The position numbers and the translations under genes are program-made. The notes under the pieces are model-generated. The model saw nothing but the letters and a program-made list of their open reading frames with translations, made no database searches and was not told where the DNA came from. This document shows positions 27,472 through 37,960 of a stretch of 64,000 bases of DNA, piece by piece. The stretch lies in the NCBI GenBank assembly GCA_016711805.1, contig JADJSH010000001.1:372001-436000 (forward strand). The letters are read 5' to 3'. The DNA is from Bacteroidota bacterium (lineage in GTDB: Bacteria; Bacteroidota; Bacteroidia; B-17B0; Aurantibacillaceae). Each line of letters starts with the position of its first letter. Position 1 is the stretch's first letter.

Positions 27472-29348
27472 TGTACAACAATTCTCATTTAGCAGATAGA
27501 AAATATATTATTAGCGGTTTCTTTATCGTTGTGGCAATTGTTTACATCTGTCGTTTATTTTATATTCAACTAATCGACGACCAATATAAATTAGATGCTA
27601 GGAATAACGCCTTTAGAAATAGAACCGAATATCCATTACGAGGTTATATATATGATAGAAATGGGAAACTATTAGTTCAAAATGTTTTATCATACGATTT
27701 ACTGGTAACACCGAAGTTGGTGAAAGACTGCGATACGATGGCTCTTTGTCAAGTATTAGAAATTACCAAAGCAGAGTTTTTAAAGAAAATGAAAAAGGCC
27801 AGTCAGGCGCCAAACTCCCCTAGGAAAGAAAGTATTTTTGAAAAACAGTTATCCAATAAAGTATATGCTGCTCTTCAAGAGAAGTTGTATCGCTTTAAAG
27901 GCTTTGATGTTCAATCACGAACAGTTAGAAAATATCCGCGTCCTGTTGCCGCACATTTATTAGGTTATGTTGGTGAGGTTAGTAAAGAGAAAGCGGCCAA
28001 AGATCCTTATTACATAGAAGGAGATTATATTGGTATTAGTGGTATTGAACGTTCTTATGAAACTGAACTGAGAGGTAAAAAAGGAAAACAAATTGTAATG
28101 GTTAACGTTCATGGTAAAACAAAAGGACGTTATATGAACGGATTTTATGATACAGCAGCCGTTGCGGGCAAACCTTTATTTTGTAGCATTGATGTTGATT
28201 TACAAGAATACGGAGAAAAATTATTGAAAGGCAAACGAGGAGCTGTTGTTGCTATTGAACCAAGTACTGGAGAAATTTTATGTTTAATTTCTTCGCCGGG
28301 TTATGATCCTAATTTATTAGTTGGAGGTAAAGAACGTTCTCGCAACTTCACAAAATTATATTTGGATACACTTAATTTACCCTTGTTTAACAGAGCATTA
28401 ACAGCGATGTATCCTCCTGGGTCAACTTTTAAATTAATTGACGCGTTAATCGCTCAAAAAGATGGACTCATTAACCGCTCAACAGTTTTTCCTTGTCATG
28501 GTGGATATCCTCCAATGGGAGGAAGACCAAAGTGTCACTCTCATCCATCAGCTGACTTACCAGGTTCTATTGCTACTTCTTGCAACTCCTACTACAGTTA
28601 TGTGTTTTGCAAAATTGTCGATCAAAAAGCTTTTCCAAATTTTGTAGATGGATATAATCATTGGAGAGACGCCGTTCGTTCATTTGGACCAGGAACAAAA
28701 TTAGGAACCGACCTACCCTATGATAAACCCGGTAATGTTCCATCAGTTGAATATTACAACAAAATTTTCGGGAAAAATCATTGGAGAAGTAACACCGTTG
28801 TTTCTTTAGGCATCGGACAAGCCGAATTATTGTTGGTTCCTTTTCAAATGGCAAATGTAGTAGCTATAGTAGCAAATAAAGGTTATTTCTACACACCACA
28901 TTGTATTAAAGGAGTTGGTATAGAAAAATCAATAGACAAACGATTTAAAGAAAAACATTTAACCTACGTACAAGAAGATGAATATTATGAAGTAGTACAC
29001 GATGGTATGCAAAAATGTTTTGATGCGGGAACAGCTACAGCTTCCAAAATACCTGGCATCGTGGCTTGTGGTAAAACAGGTACGGCGGAAAATCCTCATG
29101 GAAAAGATCATGCTGTATTTTTAGCTTTTGCACCACGAGATAAGCCGAAAATTGCTATGGTATGTTTTATTGAAAATGCAGGATTTGGTGGAACTTGGAG
29201 TGCGCCAATCGTCAGTTTAATGATTGAAAAATATTTAACTGGCAAAGTTACTCGTCCTGATTTAGAAAAACGAATGATGGAAGCTGATTTAATTGGTGGA
29301 AAAAATTTATTAGGTAAAAAAACAGTTGAAAAGAAAAAAACAAATTGA
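27471..29348 (+). CDS. mrdA: Penicillin-binding protein 2 (elongasome transpeptidase)
   Basis: A 625-residue class B PBP. It has an N-terminal membrane anchor (about 12-33), a dimerisation domain (about 45-240) with RTEYPLRGYIYDRNGKLL, and a transpeptidase domain (about 245-600). Catalytic motifs are SxxK in YPPGSTFKLID, SxN in ATSCNSYYSY and KTG in CGKTGTAENPHGKDH. It cross-links peptidoglycan with the RodA glycosyltransferase encoded next, which overlaps its stop by four bases (TTGA). Confidence 0.95.
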   Translation: MYNNSHLADRKYIISGFFIVVAIVYICRLFYIQLIDDQYKLDARNNAFRNRTEYPLRGYIYDRNGKLLVQNVLSYDLLVTPKLVKDCDTMALCQVLEITKAEFLKKMKKASQAPNSPRKESIFEKQLSNKVYAALQEKLYRFKGFDVQSRTVRKYPRPVAAHLLGYVGEVSKEKAAKDPYYIEGDYIGISGIERSYETELRGKKGKQIVMVNVHGKTKGRYMNGFYDTAAVAGKPLFCSIDVDLQEYGEKLLKGKRGAVVAIEPSTGEILCLISSPGYDPNLLVGGKERSRNFTKLYLDTLNLPLFNRALTAMYPPGSTFKLIDALIAQKDGLINRSTVFPCHGGYPPMGGRPKCHSHPSADLPGSIATSCNSYYSYVFCKIVDQKAFPNFVDGYNHWRDAVRSFGPGTKLGTDLPYDKPGNVPSVEYYNKIFGKNHWRSNTVVSLGIGQAELLLVPFQMANVVAIVANKGYFYTPHCIKGVGIEKSIDKRFKEKHLTYVQEDEYYEVVHDGMQKCFDAGTATASKIPGIVACGKTGTAENPHGKDHAVFLAFAPRDKPKIAMVCFIENAGFGGTWSAPIVSLMIEKYLTGKVTRPDLEKRMMEADLIGGKNLLGKKTVEKKKTN

Positions 29349-30649
29349 GACAAAACGAACATAAATTATTTTTTGGGGTAGATAAAATTGCCATCCTAAC
29401 GTACGCATTACTTGTGTTTATGGGTTGGTTAAATATTTATGCGGCTGTGTATAACGAAGAGCATCAAAATATTTTTGACACGTCACAAAAATACGGTATG
29501 CAACTTATTTGGATAGGGAGTGCGTTTTTTATAGCTACTTTTATTTTAATTATTGATGCTGGTTTTTATACGGTATTTGCCTACTTTTTTTATGTTTTTC
29601 TACTAGTAGCATGCATTGCCGTGCCATATGTTGGACGGTCGATAAAAGGTAGTCGTTCATGGTTCGGCTTTGGCTCCTTTGGAGTACAACCAGCCGAGTT
29701 CATGAAATTCGCTACGAATCTGGCACTTGCAAAATATTTGAGTAACGTAAACATTGAAGTAGAAACTTCTTCTCGTAAAAGTAGACTCTCCGATCTAATT
29801 AAAAATTACAAGAACACGATTATCGCGGTTATTATTTTAGGATTACCTTTGCTGATTATTAAAGTATTACAAGATGAAACTGGCTTAGCGCTTGTTCTCA
29901 TGGCCTTTATCATCACCCTATACAGAGAAGGTTTATCAGTCAATTTTTTAATATTTGGATTACTATCGGCATTACTATTTATTTTATCACTCGTAATGGA
30001 ATCTCAAACACTTATAATTTCATTAGGCGTCATTGCTGCTTTATCGTTTTTGTTTGTGAAACGCTCTCGAAAAAACTTAATTATTATCTCTATCGTTTTT
30101 GCAGCTGCAAGTGGAGTAGTGTTGGGTACTAACTTTGTATATCAGAAATTAGAGCCCCATCAAAAAGACAGGATTGATGTATTGCTTGGAAAGAAAACAG
30201 ATTTAAAAGGAGTTGGTTATAATGTCAATCAGGCAAAAATTGCCATAGGTTCAGGAGGTTTTTGGGGCAAGGGATATTTACAAGGTACTCAAACCAAATA
30301 TGATTTTGTGCCAGAACAAGACACCGATTTTATTTTTTGTACTGTTGGTGAGGAATGGGGATTTGTTGGAACTAGTTTAGTAATAATACTTGAACTCTTT
30401 TTAATCATTCGCGTCATTTTTATGGCCGAAAGGCAGCGTTCGCCGTTTAGTAGGATTTACGGATATGGAGTAGCTTCCGTTTTATTTTTTCATTTAGCAG
30501 TTAATGTTGGAATGACGATTGGTCTCATGCCTGTAATTGGTATTCCACTTCCATTCTTTAGTTACGGGGGCTCATCGCTATGGTCGTTCACTATTTTATT
30601 GTTTATTTTTATAAAATTAGATGCCAATAGGTTGGTGATTTTAAGATAA
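29345..30649 (+). CDS. rodA: Rod shape-determining protein RodA (SEDS glycosyltransferase)
   Basis: A 434-residue SEDS protein with about ten transmembrane helices. LTYALLVFMGWLNIYAAVYN is the first helix; the conserved GVQPAEFMKFATNLALAKYL and the C-terminal GMTIGLMPVIGIPLPFFSYG and SLWSFTILLF are diagnostic. The middle cytoplasmic/periplasmic region is longer than in E. coli RodA. The start is TTG at 29345, overlapping the PBP2 stop; it gives the usual short pre-helix N-terminus and no ATG fits. Last gene of the shape cluster. Confidence 0.94.
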   Translation: MRQNEHKLFFGVDKIAILTYALLVFMGWLNIYAAVYNEEHQNIFDTSQKYGMQLIWIGSAFFIATFILIIDAGFYTVFAYFFYVFLLVACIAVPYVGRSIKGSRSWFGFGSFGVQPAEFMKFATNLALAKYLSNVNIEVETSSRKSRLSDLIKNYKNTIIAVIILGLPLLIIKVLQDETGLALVLMAFIITLYREGLSVNFLIFGLLSALLFILSLVMESQTLIISLGVIAALSFLFVKRSRKNLIIISIVFAAASGVVLGTNFVYQKLEPHQKDRIDVLLGKKTDLKGVGYNVNQAKIAIGSGGFWGKGYLQGTQTKYDFVPEQDTDFIFCTVGEEWGFVGTSLVIILELFLIIRVIFMAERQRSPFSRIYGYGVASVLFFHLAVNVGMTIGLMPVIGIPLPFFSYGGSSLWSFTILLFIFIKLDANRLVILR

Positions 30650-30720
30650 AACTCTGCAAAAAATTTTAAAACGTATTATTAAATTTTGTAAATTAGATGT
30701 ATTAAAATTATAAGGGTGCT

Positions 30721-31095
30721 ATGTCAACAAAAACAACAGCTCATATGAATTTGTTAAGAGAGAAAATTGAAGAGATTTTAGTTAAGGAAAACTATACATT
30801 TAGTCAGTTAGCTGATTATTTAAATTTGTCTGAAGAACAGTTGGAAGATGGCTTAGCTAACAAAACCCTCGAATTAAGATATTTAGAAGATATCTCAAAA
30901 AACTTAAAAGTACCTTTATATAGCTTTTTTAGGGATGCTAATCAAAAAACCAATTATACGGAAAAACCTTATTTTGTAAACAAACTTTGGAACGACGGAG
31001 AAGAAGTGAGTCCACAAAAATTAATGGAAGAAATTGAACTTTTAAAACAAGCTATTGTTCAAAAAGAAGCAGAATTGGCTAAAAAGCTGAAGTAA
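30721..31095 (+). CDS. Small HTH-like protein with C-terminal coiled coil
   Basis: A 124-residue protein. The first ~75 residues look like a Cro/XRE-type helix-turn-helix (FSQLADYLNLSEEQLEDGLA, then LEDISKNLKVPLYSFFRD), and the last ~30 residues (LMEEIELLKQAIVQKEAELA) are a charged coiled coil. An ATG 24 bases downstream is an alternative start. The fold suggests a DNA-binding dimer, with unknown targets; it follows rodA by 71 bases, perhaps as its own unit. Confidence 0.7.
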   Translation: MSTKTTAHMNLLREKIEEILVKENYTFSQLADYLNLSEEQLEDGLANKTLELRYLEDISKNLKVPLYSFFRDANQKTNYTEKPYFVNKLWNDGEEVSPQKLMEEIELLKQAIVQKEAELAKKLK

Positions 31096-31137
31096 TACCT
31101 ACGAAAACATTCCTTATAAAATCTCCAATTCTATTGC

Positions 31138-31145
31138 TATATTTG
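31138..31145 (+). promoter_or_regulatory. Candidate -7 element upstream of the CorC-like gene
   Basis: TATATTTG is a full match to TAnnTTTG, 20 bases before the ATG at 31166. No clear -33 TTG is seen. Confidence 0.45.
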
Positions 31146-31165
31146 CATAAGGATATTATTTATAT

Positions 31166-32473
31166 ATGTTAGCGAGTTTATTTCTTACTTTACTATTGGT
31201 TTTATTAAATGGTTTTTTTGTGGCTGCCGAGTTTGCCTTGGTGAAAGTACGAGCGTCACAATTAGATATTTTAATTCAAAAAGGAAGTAGTCGCGCTAAA
31301 GTAGCTAGAACACTTCTCGAAAAACTAGATGCTTATTTATCTGCTACACAGCTTGGTATTACATTAGCTTCTTTAGCTTTAGGTGCTATTGGTGAAGAAA
31401 CTATTTCACACATTGTTATTAATCTATTTCAAAAATATGATTTAGGAGTAAATATGGTTACGGTTCACAGCATTTCTCTGCCTATTGCCTTAACCTTACT
31501 AACATTTTTTCACGTTACATTAGGAGAACAAATACCAAAAATGATTGGGATTAAGTATAGTATGGATACGGCCTTATTTACAGCTTGGCCATTAAAAATA
31601 TTTTATATCGTATTTAGTCCATTTATCTGGTTATTAAATAAATCATCAAATGTTATTTTAAGAATAGTAGGCATTAAAAGAATTGGAGAAGAAGAAGTTC
31701 ATACAGAAGAGGAACTTCGATTAATTTTAACAGAAAGTGAAGAAGGTGGAGCTATTAAGCCAAGCGAAAATGAATTGATTCAAAATGTATTTGATTTTGA
31801 CGATCGTTTGGTAAAACAAATTATGGTTCCTCAAAACCGCGTAACCGCAATTGACGTAGAGGCTTTGGATAGAGATGGAATCATTCAAAAAATATCTGAT
31901 GAAGGCTTCTCTCGTTACCCAATTTATCTAGGCGACATTGATAATATTATTGGTGTGATATATGCCAAAGATTTATTTAAGGAATTAATTTCCAAGAAAT
32001 TTAAAACCATTAAAGATATTATGCGTCCTGCGCATTTTGTACCTGAATCAATGAAAATTAATGATCTGCTCCGTGATTTTCAAAAACTACATATGCAAAT
32101 TGCGATTGTTACCAACGAATTTGGCGCCACAGCAGGCATCGTAACAATGGAAGATATTATTGAGGAGTTAGTTGGAGAAATACAAGATGAACATGATGAA
32201 GAGAAACCAACGGTAGAAAAGAAAAGCGAAACTGAATATATTGTGAATGCTCATAGTAGCATTGGTGATGTAAACGAATCGTTACCAATGGCCATCCCAG
32301 AAAATCCTAAATACGAAACCATATCAGGGTTAATAAATTTTTTATGGGGAAGAATTCCTGGAGTGAATGAAAAAAGACAATACGGGGGGTATGAAATAAC
32401 TGTACTTCAAAGAAAAAAACAAACTGTTGAGTCTGTTAAATTAAGAGTATTAGAAACCGATAAAGTAGAGTAA
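31166..32473 (+). CDS. CNNM/CorC-HlyC family transporter (DUF21, CBS pair, CorC domain)
   Basis: A 435-residue membrane protein. The DUF21 (CNNM) transmembrane domain covers about 1-195 (LNGFFVAAEFALVKVRASQLD), two CBS domains about 210-330 (VPQNRVTAIDVEALD; FVPESMKINDLLRDFQ) and the CorC/HlyC C-terminal domain about 345-430. Family members are linked to Mg2+ or Na+/Mg2+ export. The haemolysin label often applied to them is historical. Its end is four bases from the GWxTD gene on the other strand. Confidence 0.93.
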   Translation: MLASLFLTLLLVLLNGFFVAAEFALVKVRASQLDILIQKGSSRAKVARTLLEKLDAYLSATQLGITLASLALGAIGEETISHIVINLFQKYDLGVNMVTVHSISLPIALTLLTFFHVTLGEQIPKMIGIKYSMDTALFTAWPLKIFYIVFSPFIWLLNKSSNVILRIVGIKRIGEEEVHTEEELRLILTESEEGGAIKPSENELIQNVFDFDDRLVKQIMVPQNRVTAIDVEALDRDGIIQKISDEGFSRYPIYLGDIDNIIGVIYAKDLFKELISKKFKTIKDIMRPAHFVPESMKINDLLRDFQKLHMQIAIVTNEFGATAGIVTMEDIIEELVGEIQDEHDEEKPTVEKKSETEYIVNAHSSIGDVNESLPMAIPENPKYETISGLINFLWGRIPGVNEKRQYGGYEITVLQRKKQTVESVKLRVLETDKVE

Positions 32474-32477
32474 ATTC

Positions 32478-33749
32478 TTAATTATCTAAGTAAATTCTGC
32501 CCTGTCTCCACATGTCTACTGCTTGATACCATCTTTCTTTATAAAGCTCACTTCTTTCTAAATAAAAATCATTGTCAGTAAAAGGATTAATAATTTTTAT
32601 AAATGAAAACGAGATGGATGTTGGATTGTTAGGTTCGCCATAAGTCCACACTTCTCCATTTTTTCGTTTCGACACTTTATTAGGTGCCCCAAAAACAATG
32701 TAAATCATTCCTCTATCTGTTTTCCATCCTTCCTGAAAGCTCGTAAATAACTTATTACTCTCTTGAACTCTCAAATAATATTTTCTAATCAATTCTTTTG
32801 CTCTTTCAGCGCTACCGCCAATCTCTATCCAAAATTTATCAATAGCACCTTTTTGATCAGACGATTGTAAACAATTGTCAAATTCCTTTTTAGCCATAAT
32901 ATAACGTGTAGCTAAAATCATTTGTTCAGTATTTTTTATTCTAGGATAGGCTGATTCATAAACAAAAAACGTTACGCCGTTTTTAGTGGTTGAATTTGTC
33001 TTTAAATGAAAAAATCCTTTTGAAGGAAGCGCTAATTCAATTTTTCCATTTGTTTCATAAACACTAAATGTAGAATCTGGCTTGTAACTAAATTTCGGCA
33101 TTAACTCAACAGAAAAAGGAGGTAGCGCTAATTTGAACTTAGGCTTGAAATAATCTACTTCAAATAATTTTTCTCTATTTCGAGATGATTGTATATAAAC
33201 AACCTCATCTGGTTTATAGTAAGATGAAAACAAAACTTCGTTACGAGCATTTGTAATCAAAAAATTTTGTCGCGCTTCAATAGATGTTTTATTTGAAAAT
33301 AAGTTGTCAGTGTACTCCACTTTTTTGTTTCGATCAACAACATTTACATTAATATAATAATTGAAACCAGCAGGCAATTTAAAAAATAAACTTCCTCTTA
33401 ATTGTTTAATAATGGCGTCTTCTTGTTTATCAGTTAAAACTATTGAAGCCGTATCACTAACAGCGCTCAAATTATCTTCGGCACTCACATTTAATTCTAT
33501 TCTAATTTGCGCATAAAAATAATTACTTGTATCTGTTTTTTTGTATTGTAATACTTCATTTGATATGTCGTAAAATAATTGGCTAATGCTGTCGTTTACA
33601 TGATAAATAGTGTACTTAGCATCCAATTCGTTATTGGATTTTGTATATAATCTATCTGTACTAGATTGATTTACTTTTTGAGGTGTGCAAGAAACTGAAC
33701 CCAAAAACACAAGAATAATAACCCAATATATAATTTTAAAATAACCCAT
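32478..33749 (-). CDS. GWxTD domain lipoprotein
   Basis: About 423 residues from the preferred start at 33749; an upstream in-frame ATG at 33776 would add nine residues in front of the signal peptide. The N-terminus MGYFKIIYWVIILVFLGSVSC fits a lipoprotein signal. The middle is beta-rich, and the C-terminal third holds the GWxTD domain (FQEGWKTDRGMIYIVFGAP, then GEVWTYGEPNN). The function of GWxTD proteins is unknown; they recur in Bacteroidota and related phyla. It is convergent with the CorC-like gene with only four bases between stops. Confidence 0.85.
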   Translation of the reverse strand: MGYFKIIYWVIILVFLGSVSCTPQKVNQSSTDRLYTKSNNELDAKYTIYHVNDSISQLFYDISNEVLQYKKTDTSNYFYAQIRIELNVSAEDNLSAVSDTASIVLTDKQEDAIIKQLRGSLFFKLPAGFNYYINVNVVDRNKKVEYTDNLFSNKTSIEARQNFLITNARNEVLFSSYYKPDEVVYIQSSRNREKLFEVDYFKPKFKLALPPFSVELMPKFSYKPDSTFSVYETNGKIELALPSKGFFHLKTNSTTKNGVTFFVYESAYPRIKNTEQMILATRYIMAKKEFDNCLQSSDQKGAIDKFWIEIGGSAERAKELIRKYYLRVQESNKLFTSFQEGWKTDRGMIYIVFGAPNKVSKRKNGEVWTYGEPNNPTSISFSFIKIINPFTDNDFYLERSELYKERWYQAVDMWRQGRIYLDN

Positions 33750-33815
33750 GCAAAAATGTGTTTGATTAAAAATCAATCACCTTAAATTACAAATAAAAAA
33801 TCAAAAAGAGGAAAA

Positions 33816-34163
33816 TTATTTTAACTCAAATGGCTTACGCTCATACTGGCAACAATCTGGTAATTTACCGTAAGCATAATCATCACCGTAATAGCCATCG
33901 TTATCATAACCTGCTTTGGCAACTAGTTGCTGAATACCATCTAAAGTGATTTTAGTAGTGTCAAATTTAACGGTTATCAAAGTAGATTCTACATCCCAGT
34001 TTTTTTCAACGATCCCATCTACACCCAAAGAACCTTCGATGGTTACTTTACATTTTTCGCAATTTCCCCAAACTTTAAATGTTTCTGTTTTTTCTGCAGT
34101 TTGTGTTTTGCAAGAAAATAGCCCAAGGCTTAAAAAAAATATTATATAATAAAGAAGTCTCAT
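33816..34163 (-). CDS. Heavy-metal-associated (HMA) domain lipoprotein
   Basis: About 115 residues from the preferred start at 34163; the signal segment MRLLYYIIFFLSLGLFSC has a lipobox-like end. The mature part is an HMA (ferredoxin-like) fold with the metal-binding CxxC in WGNCEKCKVTIEGSL and a strand VKFDTTKITLDGIQQLVAKAGY. The C-terminal tail contains CCQYE. It probably binds Cu or Zn in the periplasm. An in-frame ATG at 34187 also exists but overlaps a candidate -7 element (34185-34192), favouring the shorter form. The upstream deacetylase gene ends inside this gene's leader. Confidence 0.82.
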   Translation of the reverse strand: MRLLYYIIFFLSLGLFSCKTQTAEKTETFKVWGNCEKCKVTIEGSLGVDGIVEKNWDVESTLITVKFDTTKITLDGIQQLVAKAGYDNDGYYGDDYAYGKLPDCCQYERKPFELK

Positions 34164-34173
34164 TTTAAATAAA

Positions 34174-34785
34174 TTATAGAGTTGCAAATTTATAATTTAA
34201 TTTCAAAAAATGTTCAATATATTGAGGAAGGGCAAATTTTAAGTTTTTTTGGGCTTTGATATTGTCGTGAAAAACAATAATACTTCCATTTCGAGTGTAT
34301 TTAATACTATTATCTAAACACTTTTTAGATGAAGTTAGTCTATCATAATCATAACTTAATACGTCCCAAAATACCACTTTGTAGTTTTTTGCCAGTATTT
34401 TGTATTGGCTTTTTTTAATTCTTCCGTATGGAGGCCTGAATAAATTTGTTTTGGTTAGTTCTTGGCACCTTTCAGTATTTTCTACATACATCGCATTTTT
34501 AACTTCCCAACCTTTCATATGGTTAAATGTATGATTTCCAACCTGATGCCCTTCGGATTTAATTCTTTGAAAAATAGATGGATTTTTAACAATATTATCT
34601 CCAACGCAAAAAAAAGTGGCTTTAATTTGATATTCCTTCAAAACATCTAACACCCATTCGGTTAATTCTGGAATTGGACCATCATCAAAAGTGAGGTAAA
34701 TAGTTGGTTCTTTTTTATCCATTCGCCATAAAGACCCTTTATATAAAGCTCTCAATAATTGTGGTGGACGAACCAATAATTTCAT
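34174..34785 (-). CDS. Polysaccharide deacetylase (NodB homology) family protein
   Basis: A 203-residue carbohydrate esterase family 4 enzyme. The metal and catalytic motifs are visible: TFDDGP (about 32-37), HTFNH (about 83-87), RPPYGR (about 116-121) and a late VFHDN. No signal peptide is obvious, so the location is uncertain. The substrate may be peptidoglycan, chitin-like or capsular glycan. It precedes the HMA gene on the minus strand. Confidence 0.9.
   Translation of the reverse strand: MKLLVRPPQLLRALYKGSLWRMDKKEPTIYLTFDDGPIPELTEWVLDVLKEYQIKATFFCVGDNIVKNPSIFQRIKSEGHQVGNHTFNHMKGWEVKNAMYVENTERCQELTKTNLFRPPYGRIKKSQYKILAKNYKVVFWDVLSYDYDRLTSSKKCLDNSIKYTRNGSIIVFHDNIKAQKNLKFALPQYIEHFLKLNYKFATL
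34185..34192 (-). promoter_or_regulatory. Candidate -7 element for the HMA-domain gene
   Basis: On the minus strand this reads TAAATTTG, matching TAnnTTTG, 22 bases upstream of the ATG at 34163. It overlaps the last codons of the deacetylase gene. Confidence 0.4.
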
Positions 34786-34869
34786 TCTTGTTTTTTTACG
34801 TTTTAAAGATAGCTATTTCAATTAAAACCCATTAATAAATCGTTAAATAAACTCCTAAATGGATACAAA

Positions 34870-34918
34870 TAATAGTGTTCAATAAGCAGATACTAGTGTT
34901 TACGAACTCATAACACTA
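34870..34918. other. Inverted and direct TAGTGTT repeats upstream of the giant adhesin gene
   Basis: TAGTGTT occurs at 34873-34879 and 34894-34900, and its complement AACACTA at 34912-34918, giving a 7-bp hairpin with an extra upstream half-site. Located 75-120 bases before the adhesin start; could be an operator, but nothing proves it. Confidence 0.3.
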
Positions 34919-37059
34919 ACTTAATCAGATACAGTTAATTGTAACAAGAATTATAGCTATTTTTAGGAGTTGTACTACATAAAAAATTTATAATGAAACT
35001 GTCAAAATATTTAATTCTATTACTTACTTCTATTTCAATTTTTGGAATTGCTCAAAATCAATACGATGATTTATCTATTGAAGACAAAATCATAATTAAA
35101 GAAAGCAAATTACCTATTTTTTCAACTTCCAAGCTAGAATCTGGAGCCAATCCTGTTGTGCTAACTACTGGACCGGAACAACAATGTAATAGTGCAATAC
35201 CTGTTTGTCAAAATATATATACTACTTCAACTTCATATTCCGGTAATGGTTCAACTCAAGAAATACCTGGAAACTCCTGTTTAGGAAGTAACGAATTAAA
35301 CTCTGTTTGGTATACGTTTACGAGCAGTTCAGCTGGTAATATTGCTTTTAATATTACTCCAAATGTTTTAGGACAAGATTATGATTTTGCTTTATATAAT
35401 CTTACAGGGACAAATTGTTCGGCGATTAGTAGTGGTGCATTAACCCCAATTCGTTGTAATTTCTCAGCAACTGGAGGTGTTACTGGTTTATCTGCATCTG
35501 GAACTAATCCATCGGAACCAGCAAGTGGCCCAAATCAAAGTACTGTGCTCGCAACTACTGTTGGACAAACGTATGTATTAATTATTAGTAACTATTCATC
35601 ATCCGCAAATGGATACCAATTAGATTTCACTCCAGGAACTGCAAGTATTTTTGATGTTACTCCACCCACATTAGCTAGTGTTTCTGCGCCTTGCGGAAGC
35701 AATGTTTTAACTTTAAACACAAGTGAACAAATAACGTGTGCTTAAATTGCAGGTAATGGTTCTGATATATCTATTTCTGGAACTGGCGGTCCTTACACTA
35801 TTACTGGAGCAAATGGCGTAAACTGTGGCAGTTCAACAGCTCAAATTCAATTTACTATTACTCCTGCATTAACAGGTGGTGGACCATGGATACTCAATGC
35901 TCATTTTGGTTCTGATGGAAATAGTTTTATTGATAATTGTGGCAATGCAATGCCTACAACAACTGTTTCTTTTAACGTTGCTCCTGCAACACCAGTTATT
36001 ACTGGACCTGCAAATGTTTGTAAAGGCACTACTTTTGCTTTATCGTCATCTAGTGCGGTATCTTACACATGGACAGGAGCTGCGGTACCGGCTGGGCAGC
36101 AAAATCAACAAACAATAACAGTCACTGCAACTACTTCAGCAACAATGAATTTTCAATTAGTAGTAAGTTACGGTGCATGTGGTACGGCAACAGTTACTAA
36201 AGCTGTTACAGTTACAGATGCACCAATTGCTAACTTCACCGCTCTTCCTTCTTTAACTGTTTGTGCAGGGTCTCCAGTAACATTTACAAACACATCTACT
36301 TATCCATGTAGTACAGGAGGTTTGGGTCTTAATCAATGTAATTGTGGTTCTTTTTTATGTAACACAACTTCCAACCAAGGTACATTTGCAACCTATTTAT
36401 GGACATTTGGAGATGGTGGAACTGCTTTTTATTTAGGCGGAAGTCCAGCTAGCTCTTTCAGTCCTGTGCATACTTACACAGCACCAGGAACTTATAATAT
36501 AAGTTTAAATGCCTCTGGTTTGATTAATACTTGTAGCAATACAAAAAATTTAACTATTACCGTTTTACCTGCAACACCCAATTTAACTGTATCACCAACT
36601 ACAACTATTTGTCCTGCTCAAAGCAGTACATTAACTGCAACTGGTGGCACAACTTATACTTGGACTCCAGCAGCTACATTAAATACAACCAACGGAGGAA
36701 CTGTTATTGCTTCACCCGCAGCTACTACAATTTATACAGTAAGTACACCAGGTTGTTCTGGTAATCAAACAGCAACAGTACAAGTAGTTGTAAATGGAAC
36801 ACCTCCTGCTATTGGAGCTATAAGCGGCTCTACCTTAATTTGTCCAAACTCAACTGGCATTACTTATTCGGTTACTAACGTCGCCAGTACTAACTATACT
36901 TGGACAGTTCCTGCCGGTGCAACCATAACTTCGGCTCCTACTAACTCAAATGCAATTACCGTTAACTTTGGTGCAAGTGCAGGAACGGTTTCTGTTATTG
37001 CAGTTGGAACTTGCGGTTCTGCTACAGCTGCAATTAACGTTAGTTTGAGTCCTGCATTA

Positions 37060-37960
37060 AACTTAACTGTTACCCCTAATACCTCAACAGTATGCGCGGG
37101 TAGTTCATCTACATTAACCGCCAGTGGGGCCACAAATTATACATGGAGTCCTACTGGTTCTTTAAGTTCGGCTAATGGAACAAATGTTGTAGCGACTCCA
37201 ACCATAACAACCGTTTACACAATTATTGGTTCTACTGGTACTTGCACTGGCTCAACTACATCAACAGTAACAGTTGGTGGTGCCTTAACTTTAACCGTTA
37301 CTCCAAATACAGCAACCGTTTGTCCGGGAACTCCAGTTACATTATCGGCCAGTGGAGCAACCAATTACACTTGGAGTCCGAGTGCAACATTAAGTTCTGC
37401 AAATGGAACCACGGTTACTGCAACTCCATCTGTTAATACAACTTATACAGTTCTTGGAGCTACTGGAACTTGTACTGGAACAGCGACCGCCATTGTTACA
37501 ATTGGTGGAAGTTTAACATTAACTGTTTCTCCGCTTACATCAACCGTTTGTCCTGGTACGCCAGTTGTATTAACAGCTAATGGTGCAAGTAATTATACCT
37601 GGAGTCCAAGTGCTACATTAAGTTCAGTAAATGGTGCAACTGTAACAGCCACTCCATTAACCGGAACAACTTATACTGTTATTGGAACTTCAGGAACCTG
37701 CACGGGTTCAGCAACTGCAAACATATCTATGTCTGCTGGCTTAACTTTAACATTGACTTCAAATACACCCACAATTTGTCCAGGTGGAGCCGCATTATTA
37801 GATGCTAATGGTGCTACAACTTATACCTGGCTCCCTTCTGCTACTTTAAGTTCGGCAAATGGATCGAACGTAACTGCATCTCCATTAGTAAATACAACCT
37901 ATACAGTTTTGGGTTCTACCGGAACTTGTACTGGTGTTGCAACTGTTAACGTTGGTATTG
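37060..37960 (+). repeat. Tandem Ig-like coding repeats, family 1
   Basis: Four consecutive units of about 72 residues inside the adhesin, each of the form LTVTPNTxTVC-x-G, then ATNYTWSPSATLSSANG, then TTYTV and GTCTG. They differ at the DNA level through synonymous changes, which indicates old duplications. Confidence 0.8.

Noticed and set aside
33750..33776. Longer start of the GWxTD protein
   Set aside because: The nine extra residues would precede an otherwise complete lipoprotein signal.
35746..35949. An intergenic region between two separate adhesin genes
   Set aside because: These 204 bases translate in the same frame as both sides into a typical Bacteroidota domain, so it is one interrupted gene.
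36894..37133. Antisense open frames inside the giant adhesin (also 40434-40649)
   Set aside because: They mirror the Thr/Ala/Val-rich repeats on the other strand and lack independent signals.
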